Assembly (NCBI RefSeq): GCF_039543665.1
Contig: NZ_BAABKE010000002.1
Span: forward strand, 372,001 to 436,000
Reading direction: 5' to 3'
From: Wohlfahrtiimonas larvae
Lineage (GTDB): Bacteria > Pseudomonadota > Gammaproteobacteria > Cardiobacteriales > Wohlfahrtiimonadaceae
Length of the DNA: 64,000 nt
Made by a program: the position numbers and the translations under genes. The notes under the pieces are model-generated. The model saw nothing but the letters and a program-made list of their open reading frames with translations, was not told the DNA's origin and made no database searches. Positions 1 through 9,147 of this stretch are shown here, one piece after another. The first letter of the stretch is position 1. Each line of letters begins with the position of its first letter.

Positions 1-1053
1 TGCGATATCTTTTAAGAAGTTAACTGCTTCTGCTTCATCAATATCAGATGGATCTTGAGTTGATAATGCATTTGCTTTTTCGATTAAATCTTTCCAATTT
101 TTGATATTTTTAATGCCTTTGATGTCTGTTGATACGAAAAGTGAACCAAAATCAAGAGCGGCTGATTGATTTTTAACAATATTAATTCCACCAATGTTAT
201 AAGCAACATTAGCTGAAATCATTTCATTATTTTCTTGTAAGGATGTTTTTGCTTCTAAATTACTTAATTTTGCCTTGCCTGAATCTTTACCTGATTTAAA
301 TTCAAGATCTAATGTAGCAACTGTTGCTGTTGCTGCATATTTTAATGGGCTTGCAATATATTCAGAAGTGCTCATTAATTTTGTTGCATCAACTGTAGCT
401 TGAATTTCTTCAGCAAGAGGACCAACTAATTTTAAGTTTAATCCTTTACCATCAAAGTTGGATTTAAATGATTTAACTGCACTATAATCATCGTTGAAAT
501 GAATAGCTAGATTATTATTTAAATCAGTCAGTGTAAATTCAGCAACTTTTGTATCAGAAACTAATACAGGTACTGTATTATTCTCAACTTTTGCTGTGTA
601 ACCAAATGCTTTATTCTTTTCATTCAATTCGCCTTCGTATTTAGCATTGGCTAAAATGTTATCAATGACGACTTTATCACCAGTTTGAGGAATTTCTACA
701 GTAATATTACCATTTGTAGTTCCAACAATTTTTGCAACACCATCTTTAACATTATATTTTGCTAAATCAACATTTGCATCAGATGAAAAGTTATATTGAA
801 TTAATACACGATTTTGGTTTTCAGAATAATTAAAGTTATCTTTTAATATAATTTTATCATCTGCTTGATCTAATTTAGCAGTGTATGTCATTGTTCCCAT
901 ACTGAAATCTGCTGACTGTTGAATGACAGTATTTGTTGCAGCTAAGTAGTTTTTCTCAAAACTTGTAAATTTTTCTGCAATGGGTGCACTATTGTTATCA
1001 GAACAGCCATAGATGATCAATGGTAAAGCAACTGCTAAAACGGTTTTTTTCAT
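1..1053 (-). CDS. Putative outer-membrane lipoprotein, 3' end outside window
   Basis: The reading frame is open from the ATG at 1053 down to base 1, giving 351 residues with the C-terminus missing. The N-terminus is MKKTVLAVALPLIIYGC, a short signal peptide ending in a lipobox (I-Y-G-C), so Cys17 should be lipidated and the protein exported. A ribosome site AAGGAAAA lies 7 bases before the ATG. The rest is rich in alternating polar and hydrophobic stretches typical of beta structure, with phrases such as ANVDLAKYNVKDG and EFTLTDLNNNLAIHFNDD. It vaguely resembles the repetitive beta-rich DUF945/YdgA family, but that family has no lipobox in the members I remember, so this is only a suggestion. 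Function not recognised. Confidence 0.75.
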   Translation of the reverse strand, partial: MKKTVLAVALPLIIYGCSDNNSAPIAEKFTSFEKNYLAATNTVIQQSADFSMGTMTYTAKLDQADDKIILKDNFNYSENQNRVLIQYNFSSDANVDLAKYNVKDGVAKIVGTTNGNITVEIPQTGDKVVIDNILANAKYEGELNEKNKAFGYTAKVENNTVPVLVSDTKVAEFTLTDLNNNLAIHFNDDYSAVKSFKSNFDGKGLNLKLVGPLAEEIQATVDATKLMSTSEYIASPLKYAATATVATLDLEFKSGKDSGKAKLSNLEAKTSLQENNEMISANVAYNIGGINIVKNQSAALDFGSLFVSTDIKGIKNIKNWKDLIEKANALSTQDPSDIDEAEAVNFLKDIA

Positions 1054-1103
1054 ATATATTTTCCTTGGTTAAATTGCGCTATATAATATCATAACGAACG
1101 AAT

Positions 1104-2081
1104 TTAAAGCGTTCTGTCAAAACTTTTTTTCACAGCTTCTTCAAAAATATTAAATTCTGCTTGGTCTGTAAACATATTTTCACTTAAGTAGCGTCGCCAT
1201 TGTCGGCTTTTAGGAATACCATTAAATAATCCCAAAATATGTCGGCCAATATGGTGTAAGCGTGCGCCTTTAGAAAGTTCTTCTTCCACATAAGGCTTTA
1301 ATTCTGCCAAAAGATCAAAAGGAGACTGTTCAGATTTTTCTGTGCCAAAATATAAATGGTCTACATCATTTAAAATAAATGGAGAATGATATACTGCTCG
1401 GCCAAGCATCACCCCATCCAAATTTTGCATCACATTCAAGCCTTCTTCAGGTGATTGAATGCCGCCATTCAATAAAATATTTAAGTGTGGAAAATTATTT
1501 TTTAATTCATACACACGATCATAATTTAAAGGCGGTACTTCCCTATTTTCTTTGGGCGATAATCCTGATAGCCAAGCTTTACGTGCATGCACGATAAAGG
1601 TCTCGCAGCCTGCTTTGCTTATGGTCTCTATGAACCGATGTGAAAACTCATAATCATCTTGATGATCAATCCCGATACGGTTCTTAATGGTTACAGGAAT
1701 TTTTACAGCCGATTGCATTGCATCAAAACATTCTGCTACCAACTCAGGCTCAGTCATTAAACATGCGCCAAAACGGCCTTTTTGCACACGATCTGATGGG
1801 CAACCACAGTTTAAATTGATTTCTGTATAACCATAATCTTCTGCAATTTTTGCACAAGCTTTTAAATCTACAGGATCAGAGCCACCCAATTGTAATGCCA
1901 CTGGGTTTTCTTCGGGGCTATAGAACAAATGGTGGTTTTCATCGCCATGCAAAATTGCACCTGTTGTCACCATTTCGGTGTATAACAAGCTGTGCTTTGT
2001 CATTAAACGATAAACATAACGACAGTGGCGATCTGTCCAATTCAGCATGGGGGCTACGCTAAAACGATGATAGTCTTTCAT
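1104..2081 (-). CDS. dusA: tRNA-dihydrouridine(20/20a) synthase DusA
   Basis: The 325-residue product is a flavin-dependent enzyme that reduces uridine 20/20a in the D-loop of tRNA. It begins HRFSVAPMLNWTDRHCRY, the conserved DusA opening with the FMN-binding APML segment. It carries NLNCGCPSDRVQ at about residues 89-100 with the active-site Cys, KNRIGID near 133, and the phosphate-binding NGGIQSPEEG near 205. Length fits the DusA group (E. coli about 330-345). The ATG at 2081 is required by the conserved HRFSVAP start, yet no Shine-Dalgarno sequence precedes it and the rpoD terminator U-tract ends only 5 bases upstream. Cytoplasmic; transcribed in the same direction as rpoD. Confidence 0.95.
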   Translation of the reverse strand: MKDYHRFSVAPMLNWTDRHCRYVYRLMTKHSLLYTEMVTTGAILHGDENHHLFYSPEENPVALQLGGSDPVDLKACAKIAEDYGYTEINLNCGCPSDRVQKGRFGACLMTEPELVAECFDAMQSAVKIPVTIKNRIGIDHQDDYEFSHRFIETISKAGCETFIVHARKAWLSGLSPKENREVPPLNYDRVYELKNNFPHLNILLNGGIQSPEEGLNVMQNLDGVMLGRAVYHSPFILNDVDHLYFGTEKSEQSPFDLLAELKPYVEEELSKGARLHHIGRHILGLFNGIPKSRQWRRYLSENMFTDQAEFNIFEEAVKKSFDRTL

Positions 2082-2086
2082 ATTCT

Positions 2087-2123
2087 AAAAAAATTAAAAC
2101 CTCTTAATCTCTTAAGAGGTTTT
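2087..2123 (-). terminator. Rho-independent terminator of rpoD
   Basis: A perfect 12-bp stem (AAAACCTCTTAA at 2096-2107, TTAAGAGGTTTT at 2112-2123) with a 4-base loop. Read on the minus strand it is followed by AATTTTTTT. It lies 38 bases past the rpoD stop and runs right up to the dusA start codon. Confidence 0.85.
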
Positions 2124-2160
2124 AGTATATTGATAATTATTGAAAAATAATAGCTTAATA

Positions 2161-4044
2161 CTATTCGTTGTCTAAGAAGCTACGTAAGCTTTCAGAACGG
2201 TTTGGATGACGCAATTTACGCAATGCTTTAGCTTCGATCTGACGAATACGTTCACGCGTTACATCAAACTGTTTACCCACTTCTTCTAGAGTATGATCAG
2301 TATTCATATCAATACCGAAACGCATACGCAATACTTTAGCTTCACGTGGTGTTAAGCTTTCTAATACTTCACGAGTTGCTTCACTTAAACCAACACTTGT
2401 TGCTGCTTCCAATGGAGAAACCATACCAGTATCTTCAATGAAATCACCCAAATGTGAATCTTCATCATCACCAACTGGCGTTTCCATTGAGATTGGTTCT
2501 TTAGCAATCTTCAATACTTTACGGATACGATCTTCAGGTAAGCCCATAGCTTCTGCCAATTCTTCTGGCGTTGCCTCACGACCCATATCTTGTAACATTT
2601 GACGAGAAATACGATTCAACTTATTAATTGTTTCAATCATATGTACAGGAATACGAATTGTACGTGCCTGATCCGCAATTGAACGAGTGATTGCCTGACG
2701 AATCCACCATGTTGCATATGTAGAGAATTTAAAACCACGACGATATTCAAATTTATCAACGGCTTTCATCAAACCAATATTACCTTCTTGGATCAAATCC
2801 AAGAACTGTAAACCACGGTTTGTATATTTCTTAGCAATTGAAATTACCAAACGTAAGTTTGCTTCAATCATTTCGCGTTTAGCACGTTTAGCTTTCGCCT
2901 CATTGATGGAAATTTCACGGTTAATTTCTTTAATGGCAAAAATTGTTAAACCATGTGCCTTTTCAATTTCAAACAATGCATCTTGGATTTTAAACATTTC
3001 ATCTTTATTTTCAGCCAATGCTTTTGCATATTTAGCCTTGCTTGATGAAACTTCTTCAAACCATTCCTTATTAGTTTCATTGCCAGGAAAGCCTTTGATA
3101 AAATCTTCACGAGGCATTTTACTCATTGCAATACAGATTTTCATCGCTTTACGTTCAAGCGGGCGAATTTGATCGATGGTATTTTTTAACAAAAGAACCA
3201 TATCTTCTTGCATTTTGGGCGCTAATCTAAATTCAATAAATTTACTTTTTAAGCGCTCTTGAGCTTCTGTAATCAAAGCTTCCACATTTTTCTTACGTTT
3301 ATTAGCACGCAGTGCATCGATTTCTGCAATGATTGCTTTTAATTCTGCAATTTTTTCAGCAAAGAGTTCTTTATTTGGCCCTGTTTCTGCTGCTGCAGCG
3401 CTACCGCTTTCAGACTCTTCATCTTCTTCGATATCTTCTGCTGGTGCCTCATCATCTACAATTTCTAATTCTTCGTCGTCTTTATCTTCAACAATTTCCG
3501 AATAATAACTTGCATCTACAAAACCTGTTGCAATATCTCCTAAACGTTGATCTGCACCCAAAGTTTCTTCATATCGTTGAATCAATAGATCTACCGCTGG
3601 GTAGAAATTTGCTAAATTCAAAAGAGAATTATTTAATCCTTCTTCAATACGAATGGCGATAGATTTTTCTTCATCACGAGATAAAAGATCTACTGTTCCC
3701 ATTTCACGCATATACATACGAACAGGATCTGTTGTTCGGCCAATCTCACTACTATCGATATTAGCTAATACAGCTGCTGCTTCGTCTACAGCATCATCAT
3801 CAGAGCCAATAGAATCATTGGTTAATAATAAACTGTCCATATCGGGAGCTTCATCGCTAACTTTGATGCCCATCTCTGAGATCATAGAAATAATACTTTC
3901 TATCTGTTCTGGATCTATAATATCTTCAGGAAGGTGATCGTTGATTTCAGCATACGTTAAGTAACCTTGCTCTTTACCCTGAGCGATCAGTTCCTTAATA
4001 CGTTCTTGTTGTTCTGTAACAGTTAAAGCAGTTTGCTTGCTCAT
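2161..4044 (-). CDS. rpoD: RNA polymerase primary sigma factor RpoD (sigma 70)
   Basis: The 627-residue protein directs core RNA polymerase to housekeeping promoters. Region 1.1 is at the N-terminus; region 1.2 contains DPVRMYMREMGTVDLLSRDEE near residue 105; an acidic non-conserved insert (EDKDDEELEIVDDEAPAED) follows near 190. Region 2, about residues 390-470, shows NLRLVISIAKKYTNRGLQ, FLDLIQEGNIGLMKAVDKF and YATWWIRQAITRSIADQ, the -10 recognition and melting segment. Region 4, about 560-612, shows TLEEVGKQFDVTRERIRQIE, the -35 binding helix-turn-helix, and the C-terminus LRSFLDNE is typical. Length is close to the E. coli protein (613). No dnaG or rpsU neighbour is seen upstream, so the usual macromolecular synthesis operon is not kept here. 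Confidence 0.98.
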   Translation of the reverse strand: MSKQTALTVTEQQERIKELIAQGKEQGYLTYAEINDHLPEDIIDPEQIESIISMISEMGIKVSDEAPDMDSLLLTNDSIGSDDDAVDEAAAVLANIDSSEIGRTTDPVRMYMREMGTVDLLSRDEEKSIAIRIEEGLNNSLLNLANFYPAVDLLIQRYEETLGADQRLGDIATGFVDASYYSEIVEDKDDEELEIVDDEAPAEDIEEDEESESGSAAAAETGPNKELFAEKIAELKAIIAEIDALRANKRKKNVEALITEAQERLKSKFIEFRLAPKMQEDMVLLLKNTIDQIRPLERKAMKICIAMSKMPREDFIKGFPGNETNKEWFEEVSSSKAKYAKALAENKDEMFKIQDALFEIEKAHGLTIFAIKEINREISINEAKAKRAKREMIEANLRLVISIAKKYTNRGLQFLDLIQEGNIGLMKAVDKFEYRRGFKFSTYATWWIRQAITRSIADQARTIRIPVHMIETINKLNRISRQMLQDMGREATPEELAEAMGLPEDRIRKVLKIAKEPISMETPVGDDEDSHLGDFIEDTGMVSPLEAATSVGLSEATREVLESLTPREAKVLRMRFGIDMNTDHTLEEVGKQFDVTRERIRQIEAKALRKLRHPNRSESLRSFLDNE

Positions 4045-4214
4045 ATGAATTCCGATAACCCCAATAATGTAAAAAACGCAATTTAGTATTATACCATATT
4101 TAGCACAGTATAATAACTGCCTAAGAAGTAAAATTTCAGTGGCCTACATGCCAATTCCATGTGTTATACAATGGTTATTATTTATTCAACCTCAAACGCT
4201 AAAATAAACTTAAT

Positions 4215-4394
4215 TTAATACTCATTTTGCGACTCTAACTTTTCCATATTTCTGTCTAAGCTTTGATTCAGCTGAACTTCCAGTTGTTTTTTCTGCTCCA
4301 CTGCATAGTGACGATTAGCAGACTCATTGCTGTCGCTGCAAGCGTATAGAGGAAATATGGCCCCTGTTACTATTAAGTATAAGAAATTTTTCAC
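4215..4394 (-). CDS. Small lipoprotein (59 residues, GTG start)
   Basis: A GTG-started frame of 59 residues, too short to show in most gene lists. The N-terminus MKNFLYLIVTGAIFPLYAC is a compact signal peptide ending in a lipobox (L-Y-A-C); Cys19 would carry lipid. The mature part (SDSNESANRHYAVEQKKQLE...) is hydrophilic, has repeated Gln/Leu/Glu spacing suggesting a short coiled coil, and ends NEY. It starts 12 bases past the anmK stop codon; AGGG overlapping that stop is a likely ribosome site, so it is probably translationally coupled to anmK. Function unknown; the neighbourhood suggests cell-envelope work. The -2 position after Cys is Ser, which favours outer-membrane sorting. Confidence 0.65.
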   Translation of the reverse strand: MKNFLYLIVTGAIFPLYACSDSNESANRHYAVEQKKQLEVQLNQSLDRNMEKLESQNEY

Positions 4395-4406
4395 AATTCT
4401 GATGCC

Positions 4407-5555
4407 CTATTTAAAATTCCATGGATTTGGTGTGATATTACCCAATATGACGGGTATCTTTGCACCAGTCGCACTCATTAAATTGCTCGGACGACTATGT
4501 ATGGTTTGGTTACCTAAAATTGCAAAGGCAATGGCCTCTTTAGCATCGCTCGAAAGTCCAATATCTTCTTGTCTCTTAACAGTTATATTGGGTAGATTAT
4601 AACTTAATCTATCCATTAAAAATTGATTATACGCACCTCCACCACCAATAATAACTTCATCAATGACTAATTTTGGCATAATAAATTTTTGGTAACTATC
4701 AGCAATGCTCCACGCTGTTAGTTCAGTTAATGTATGAATAACATCGTTAGGAAATTGATGATAATGTACGCAAATTTTATTCACAACATCCTCGCCAAAG
4801 AGCTCTCTACCGGTTGCCTTTGGTGGAAGCTTATCAAAGTATGGGTGCGATTGTAGATTTTTCAAGAGCTCCGGAATAATTTTTCCTTGTTTAGCTACGT
4901 TACCGCGATCATCATAATCTTTTTGAAAAAAATATTGCATTGCAGCATTGATCATCATATTGCCTGGGCCTGTATCAAAGGCAAAGATTTCATCTTCTGT
5001 ACAGTTTTTAGGTAAAACTGTCACATTGCCAATGCCCCCTATATTTTGCAAAACTCGATTTTTTTGAGAATCTCGAAATAATAAATATTCTGTATAAGGC
5101 ACCAATGGTGCGCCATTACCACCTGCAATCATATCCATTGGGCGAAAATTAGAAACCACTATTGTTTTATGATCAAACGCTAATTGAGCAGGATCACCAA
5201 TTTGTAAAGTGGAATGCGTTAATCCGTTAGTAGGATTTGGTAAATGGTGAATCGTTTGCCCATGAATGGCGATGAATTCCAGCGGCGATTGAACATTGAA
5301 TTCTTTCAAAAATTGAGTTACAGCTTCACTGTATAATTTGCCTAATTTAAAATTCAATGAGCATATTAAGGCAACATTGGATGTTTCAATATGGCTTGCT
5401 GCTAAAATTTCTTGTTGTGTGACTGAATCATAAGGATAACTTTTATAATGAATCAATTCACAAGTTGTATTTTCATCGCAACCTGATAAATCAACTAACG
5501 CAACATCAATCCCATCCAACGATGTACCAGACATCATGCCAATTGCATAAGCCAT
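4407..5555 (-). CDS. anmK: Anhydro-N-acetylmuramic acid kinase AnmK
   Basis: The 382-residue enzyme cleaves and phosphorylates 1,6-anhydroMurNAc to MurNAc-6-phosphate, a step in recycling murein fragments. The N-terminal phosphate-1 motif GMMSGTSLDGIDVALVD is at residues 7-23; IGGIGNVTVL near 174 and FDTGPGNMMINA near 193 are the conserved phosphate-2 and sugar-site motifs; DEVIIGGGGAYN near 310 is the adenosine motif. Length equals the family norm (about 370). The start codon lies 6 bases after the murQ stop, and murQ acts on the AnmK product, so the two form a pathway pair in one transcript. Cytoplasmic. Confidence 0.96.
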   Translation of the reverse strand: MAYAIGMMSGTSLDGIDVALVDLSGCDENTTCELIHYKSYPYDSVTQQEILAASHIETSNVALICSLNFKLGKLYSEAVTQFLKEFNVQSPLEFIAIHGQTIHHLPNPTNGLTHSTLQIGDPAQLAFDHKTIVVSNFRPMDMIAGGNGAPLVPYTEYLLFRDSQKNRVLQNIGGIGNVTVLPKNCTEDEIFAFDTGPGNMMINAAMQYFFQKDYDDRGNVAKQGKIIPELLKNLQSHPYFDKLPPKATGRELFGEDVVNKICVHYHQFPNDVIHTLTELTAWSIADSYQKFIMPKLVIDEVIIGGGGAYNQFLMDRLSYNLPNITVKRQEDIGLSSDAKEAIAFAILGNQTIHSRPSNLMSATGAKIPVILGNITPNPWNFK

Positions 5556-5561
5556 ACCCGA

Positions 5562-6464
5562 TTAATCCTTTAATGCTTCTGATAAACGTGATTGATTGTT
5601 TGCTAAAAGTTCAATAGCTTGATCATAATTCACAGATTTTAAATACATTAAAATAGCAGTTTTTACATGATTATGTGCAGACTTCAATAAATCTTCTGCA
5701 GTTTCATCATCAATATCTAAAATTGTAGCGAGCATATTAACTGCACGATGATGTAATTTCTCATTGGTTGGCTTAACATCCACCATTAAATTTCCGTAAG
5801 TTTTACCAATTTTGATCATGCTGCAAGTTGTGAGCATATTTAAAACCATCTTTTGTGCACTACCTGCTTTCAAGCGAGTGGAACCAGTAATGACTTCTGC
5901 ACCTACTAAAATGGGAATATTGGTATCAGAAATTTCAAACATTGGATTGTATTCTGTGCATGCTAATGCAATAGTTTTTGCTCCTAATTGCTTAGCATAT
6001 TCCAAACCTGATACACAATATGGCGTTCTGCCAGATGCAGCAATGGCACACAAAATATCTTTGTGATTGAAATTGATATTTTGTAAATCTGTAATCACAG
6101 CTTCTCTATTATCTTCAGCATTTTCAACAGGATTACGCAAAGCTTGATCTCCACCTGCAATAATACCGATCACTGTTTCTTCGCCGACACCAAATGTTGG
6201 CAGACATTCTGACGCATCTAAGACACCTAAGCGACCTGATGTCCCTGCACCAATGTAAACTAAACGGCCACCTTTTTGTATTACTTCTGCAATCATATCA
6301 ACAGCTGAAGCAATGGATTTTGTCACATTAGCAATAGCATTGATGATGTTTTGATCTTCATGATTCATGAGCTGAACCATTTCTAATATACTCATTTGAT
6401 CAATATTAGTACTTAGATTATTGCGCTGCTCAGTGAGTAAATTTTTAACGTTATTGTGTGCCAT
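5562..6464 (-). CDS. murQ: N-acetylmuramic acid 6-phosphate etherase MurQ
   Basis: The 300-residue enzyme removes D-lactate from MurNAc-6-phosphate to give GlcNAc-6-phosphate. A SIS sugar-phosphate domain is evident: VYIGAGTSGRLGVLDASE near residues 69-86, CAIAASGRTPYCVSGLEYA near 145, and GSTRLKAGSAQKMVLNML near 194, all family signatures. The C-terminal part (from about 250) carries the small helical domain seen in MurQ. Length matches E. coli MurQ (298). It lies directly before anmK and 5 bases after the stop of an exported protein gene. No MurR-type regulator or MurP permease is beside it, so it serves internal murein recycling. Confidence 0.96.
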   Translation of the reverse strand: MAHNNVKNLLTEQRNNLSTNIDQMSILEMVQLMNHEDQNIINAIANVTKSIASAVDMIAEVIQKGGRLVYIGAGTSGRLGVLDASECLPTFGVGEETVIGIIAGGDQALRNPVENAEDNREAVITDLQNINFNHKDILCAIAASGRTPYCVSGLEYAKQLGAKTIALACTEYNPMFEISDTNIPILVGAEVITGSTRLKAGSAQKMVLNMLTTCSMIKIGKTYGNLMVDVKPTNEKLHHRAVNMLATILDIDDETAEDLLKSAHNHVKTAILMYLKSVNYDQAIELLANNQSRLSEALKD

Positions 6465-6469
6465 AAGTA

Positions 6470-6982
6470 TTATCTTTGTCCAAAAATGAGCTGGGCTTTA
6501 CGGATACAGCGATCTTGAGGTTTATCAGAACATTCATATATTCTGATATAGAGTTTACGCGTTTTGATGTATTCACTAGGATTTTTACCCGCAAAATAGT
6601 AAATAGGTAAACCATTCGCCTGCTCGCGCTCAAACCATGCTGACTTGTAATCCCGTAATTTGCTAATTGATTGCTCAAACGTTTCCACAGGCTCTTCAAA
6701 ATAAAAAGTTAAATATCTATTTCCTTTATTCGTGGAGTATTCAAAAACAGATTGATTAGGATTATTTGGCAGTGCACGATTAGAAAAATATTTTTTGCCT
6801 TGTCTGGTCAGTGATACATTAAAATATCGCTCGATATCTTCTTTTGTATAACCTCTCTGATCACCATTTTTATCAACAGCTAAACGTAAAAAATTTCGCA
6901 TATCAGGCGTAATGGATTGCGCAAAGGTGGCCATACATACAAATATTGTCGAAGCCAAAATGATTTGCCAATATTTTTTCAT
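6470..6982 (-). CDS. Exported protein of unknown function
   Basis: A 170-residue protein opening with a clear Sec signal peptide (MKKYWQIILASTIFVCMATFAQS, probable cut after FAQ). The mature part is basic and aromatic, with NFLRLAVDKNGDQRGYTKEDIERYFNVSLTRQGKKYF and a pair of cysteines near the end (YECSDKPQDRCIRKAQ) that could form a disulfide in the periplasm. It precedes murQ by 5 bases and follows a tetR gene by 26 bases, so it is probably co-transcribed with the murein-recycling genes. I do not recognise the family. A frame of 82 residues on the same strand at 6451-6699 overlaps it but lacks a signal peptide and is a shadow. Confidence 0.7.
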   Translation of the reverse strand: MKKYWQIILASTIFVCMATFAQSITPDMRNFLRLAVDKNGDQRGYTKEDIERYFNVSLTRQGKKYFSNRALPNNPNQSVFEYSTNKGNRYLTFYFEEPVETFEQSISKLRDYKSAWFEREQANGLPIYYFAGKNPSEYIKTRKLYIRIYECSDKPQDRCIRKAQLIFGQR

Positions 6983-7008
6983 AGCATTCCCTCAATCGTG
7001 ATGAGTGA

Positions 7009-7578
7009 TTAAGCTAACATTTTAATGAATAATTGATAAAAACGCTCAGCTATTTCCTTTAATGAATCAAAGTCATCGTTTTTACATTCATCTAATGCTA
7101 AATGCATGCCATGATAAATTAGAAGTGCAGCTAAATCTGGTGACTCAACCTGCCAAGCCTTCACGTCATTACCTTCAATGATTAAAGATTCTAAAAATCT
7201 CACAATCGTTGTGCGATCTTGTCGATCCTCCACATGGTGATTTTGGTGAAACAAAGCATCATGCTCTTCTTTATGATCATAATAATGTTGAATACTGCCC
7301 ATGCACCATGCATGAATTTTCCCATGCCAATCACTACTTTTACATTGAGCGATGTAATCGGCTGTCAATGCTAAAAATCCTCGCATATAATTTGCACGCA
7401 ACATCAAAATCAAATCGTCTTTAGATTCGAAATAATGATAGAAAGTGCCCTTAGCAATATTAACCGCTTTGACAATATCATTCACAGTAGTTTCTTTCAT
7501 GCCTTGCTTTATGAATAGTTGTAAAGAAATTTCTAGAATTTCGGCATGTCTTTCATCATAAGTTTTTGTGACTTTCAT
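7009..7578 (-). CDS. TetR-family repressor of the adjacent efflux pump
   Basis: A 189-residue TetR-type regulator. The N-terminal helix-turn-helix is plain: ILEISLQLFIKQGMKETTVNDIVKAVNIAKGTFYHYFESKDDL at about residues 14-56, including the typical KGTFYHYF turn. The remaining 130 residues form the ligand-binding helices, with several His residues (YYDHKEEHDALFHQNHHVED) that could bind metal, although this may be chance. It is divergent from the MFS pump gene at 7699; a perfect palindrome TGACCGACGGTCA sits between them over the pump promoter. It should repress the pump and probably itself until a ligand binds. Confidence 0.88.
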   Translation of the reverse strand: MKVTKTYDERHAEILEISLQLFIKQGMKETTVNDIVKAVNIAKGTFYHYFESKDDLILMLRANYMRGFLALTADYIAQCKSSDWHGKIHAWCMGSIQHYYDHKEEHDALFHQNHHVEDRQDRTTIVRFLESLIIEGNDVKAWQVESPDLAALLIYHGMHLALDECKNDDFDSLKEIAERFYQLFIKMLA

Positions 7579-7636
7579 AGGTTTTCCTGCATTTAAACTG
7601 TTTCACATTGTACCTTTTATTTATTTTAAAAGCACA

Positions 7637-7665
7637 TTGACCGACGGTCAGTCGTTTCATATAAT
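7637..7665 (+). promoter_or_regulatory. Pump promoter with overlapping TetR operator
   Basis: A near-consensus promoter: -35 TTGACC at 7637-7642, a 17-base spacer and -10 TATAAT at 7660-7665, facing the MFS gene. A 13-base perfect palindrome TGACCGACGGTCA (7638-7650) covers the -35 element, the classic layout for repression by a TetR protein. Confidence 0.75.
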
Positions 7666-7698
7666 GCAAATCATTACTTAAATAGGAAATATTCTCAA

Positions 7699-9147
7699 AT
7701 GACTCGCAAAGAACTATTCACCATGATTGCTGTTTCGTTAGGTTCCTTTATGGTGACTTTAGATATCAGCATTGTTAATGTTGCATTACCAGCCATTCAA
7801 CAAGACTTAAATTCATCCATGACAGATTTACAATGGATTGTAGATGCATACGCACTCACATTATCCGCATTGATTTTATCATCAGGCATTATGAGCGATC
7901 GATTTGGTAAGAAACAGATATGGAATATTGGTGTAATCATTTTCACAATAGGTTCCATCATTTGTGCCCTATCCCAAAATAATCTATGGTTAATTATTGG
8001 CAGAATCACTCAAGGGATTGGTGGTGCAGCTTTAATTCCAGGCGCTATGGCAATCATTATGATGACATTTACTGATCATCATATGCGTAATAAAATGGTA
8101 GGTATTTGGTCATCTTCTACCGCAATTGCGTTAATTGTTGGCCCAATGATGGGTGGGATTTTAGTGAACTATTTAGGCTGGTCAACGATTTTCTCCATCA
8201 ATATCCCGATAGGTTTATTAATCATTATATTGAGTACATATGCAATCAGACCTGAACCCAAGAATCCTAATATCTCGCTTGATCCCCTTGGCCAATTATT
8301 AACGATGATTATGTTAGGCACTTTAACTTTTGGGTTAATTGAGTTATCACAATCACCTTCCTTACTGTTTTTACTTACAATTTTTGCCATATCTTTGATT
8401 GCTTTTATCCTGTTCATTCTTTGGGAAAGCAAAGTCACAACACCATTAGTGCCGTTATCACTGTTTAAATCTTGGGAATTTAGCCGTAATAATATTGCTT
8501 CCTTCGTTATTGGCTTTGCAACCTACAGCAATATTTTCTTTCTTTCCTTATTCTTTCAGAATGCACAAGGCTATAGCGCGATTGAAACAGGCTTTCGATT
8601 AGCACCTGAGTTTATTGCAATGGGTTTATTTGCAATGGGTTATGGTAAAATTGCTAAACACATTAAAGTACAAACCTTACTCTTAGTTGCATTTGTTTTA
8701 ATAGTCATTTCCGCGCTGATAATGGCTCAATTCACGCCACACAGCCATTATTCTATCATCGCTGTCAGTATGTTTTTAATGGGCATTGGCATGGGGATTT
8801 CTATTCCTGCTGTCAGTTTATTAACTTTAAAAGATGCACCAAAAGATAAAATTGGATCAGTTTCCTCCATCATGAATGCCTTTAGGCAAACAGGTATGGC
8901 TATTTCTATTGCATTATTGGGTGCAATCATGACTTCTAGTGCAATAAAAGCGTTGCAATCATCCTTCCCCAACCATAAAAATATTGTGGATGATGCTATT
9001 ACACAAGGAATAATCTCAGTAGATATTTCCATTAATCATATTCAGTCAGCTTGGGCTTATGGCTTTAATATTGCAATGTTTGGTGCTGCTATCTCAGCAA
9101 TGATTGTTATCATTTGTTTATTCATTAAGCCAACTCAAACAACATAG
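7699..9147 (+). CDS. MFS multidrug efflux transporter (DHA2, 14 TM)
   Basis: The 482-residue protein is a proton-driven exporter of the DHA2 (EmrB/QacA-like) group. Residues 20-35 read TLDISIVNVALPAIQQ, the DHA2 motif in TM1 with the conserved Asp; SDRFGKKQIWNIGVIIF near 66 is the cytoplasmic loop motif A; GIGGAALIPGAMAI follows near 107. The chain shows about 14 hydrophobic segments, as expected. It acts in the inner membrane. No EmrA-like membrane-fusion partner adjoins it, so it may work alone. Regulation by the divergent TetR gene is likely. A second, imperfect copy of the operator overlaps its stop codon. Substrate cannot be predicted. Confidence 0.9.
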   Translation: MTRKELFTMIAVSLGSFMVTLDISIVNVALPAIQQDLNSSMTDLQWIVDAYALTLSALILSSGIMSDRFGKKQIWNIGVIIFTIGSIICALSQNNLWLIIGRITQGIGGAALIPGAMAIIMMTFTDHHMRNKMVGIWSSSTAIALIVGPMMGGILVNYLGWSTIFSINIPIGLLIIILSTYAIRPEPKNPNISLDPLGQLLTMIMLGTLTFGLIELSQSPSLLFLLTIFAISLIAFILFILWESKVTTPLVPLSLFKSWEFSRNNIASFVIGFATYSNIFFLSLFFQNAQGYSAIETGFRLAPEFIAMGLFAMGYGKIAKHIKVQTLLLVAFVLIVISALIMAQFTPHSHYSIIAVSMFLMGIGMGISIPAVSLLTLKDAPKDKIGSVSSIMNAFRQTGMAISIALLGAIMTSSAIKALQSSFPNHKNIVDDAITQGIISVDISINHIQSAWAYGFNIAMFGAAISAMIVIICLFIKPTQTT

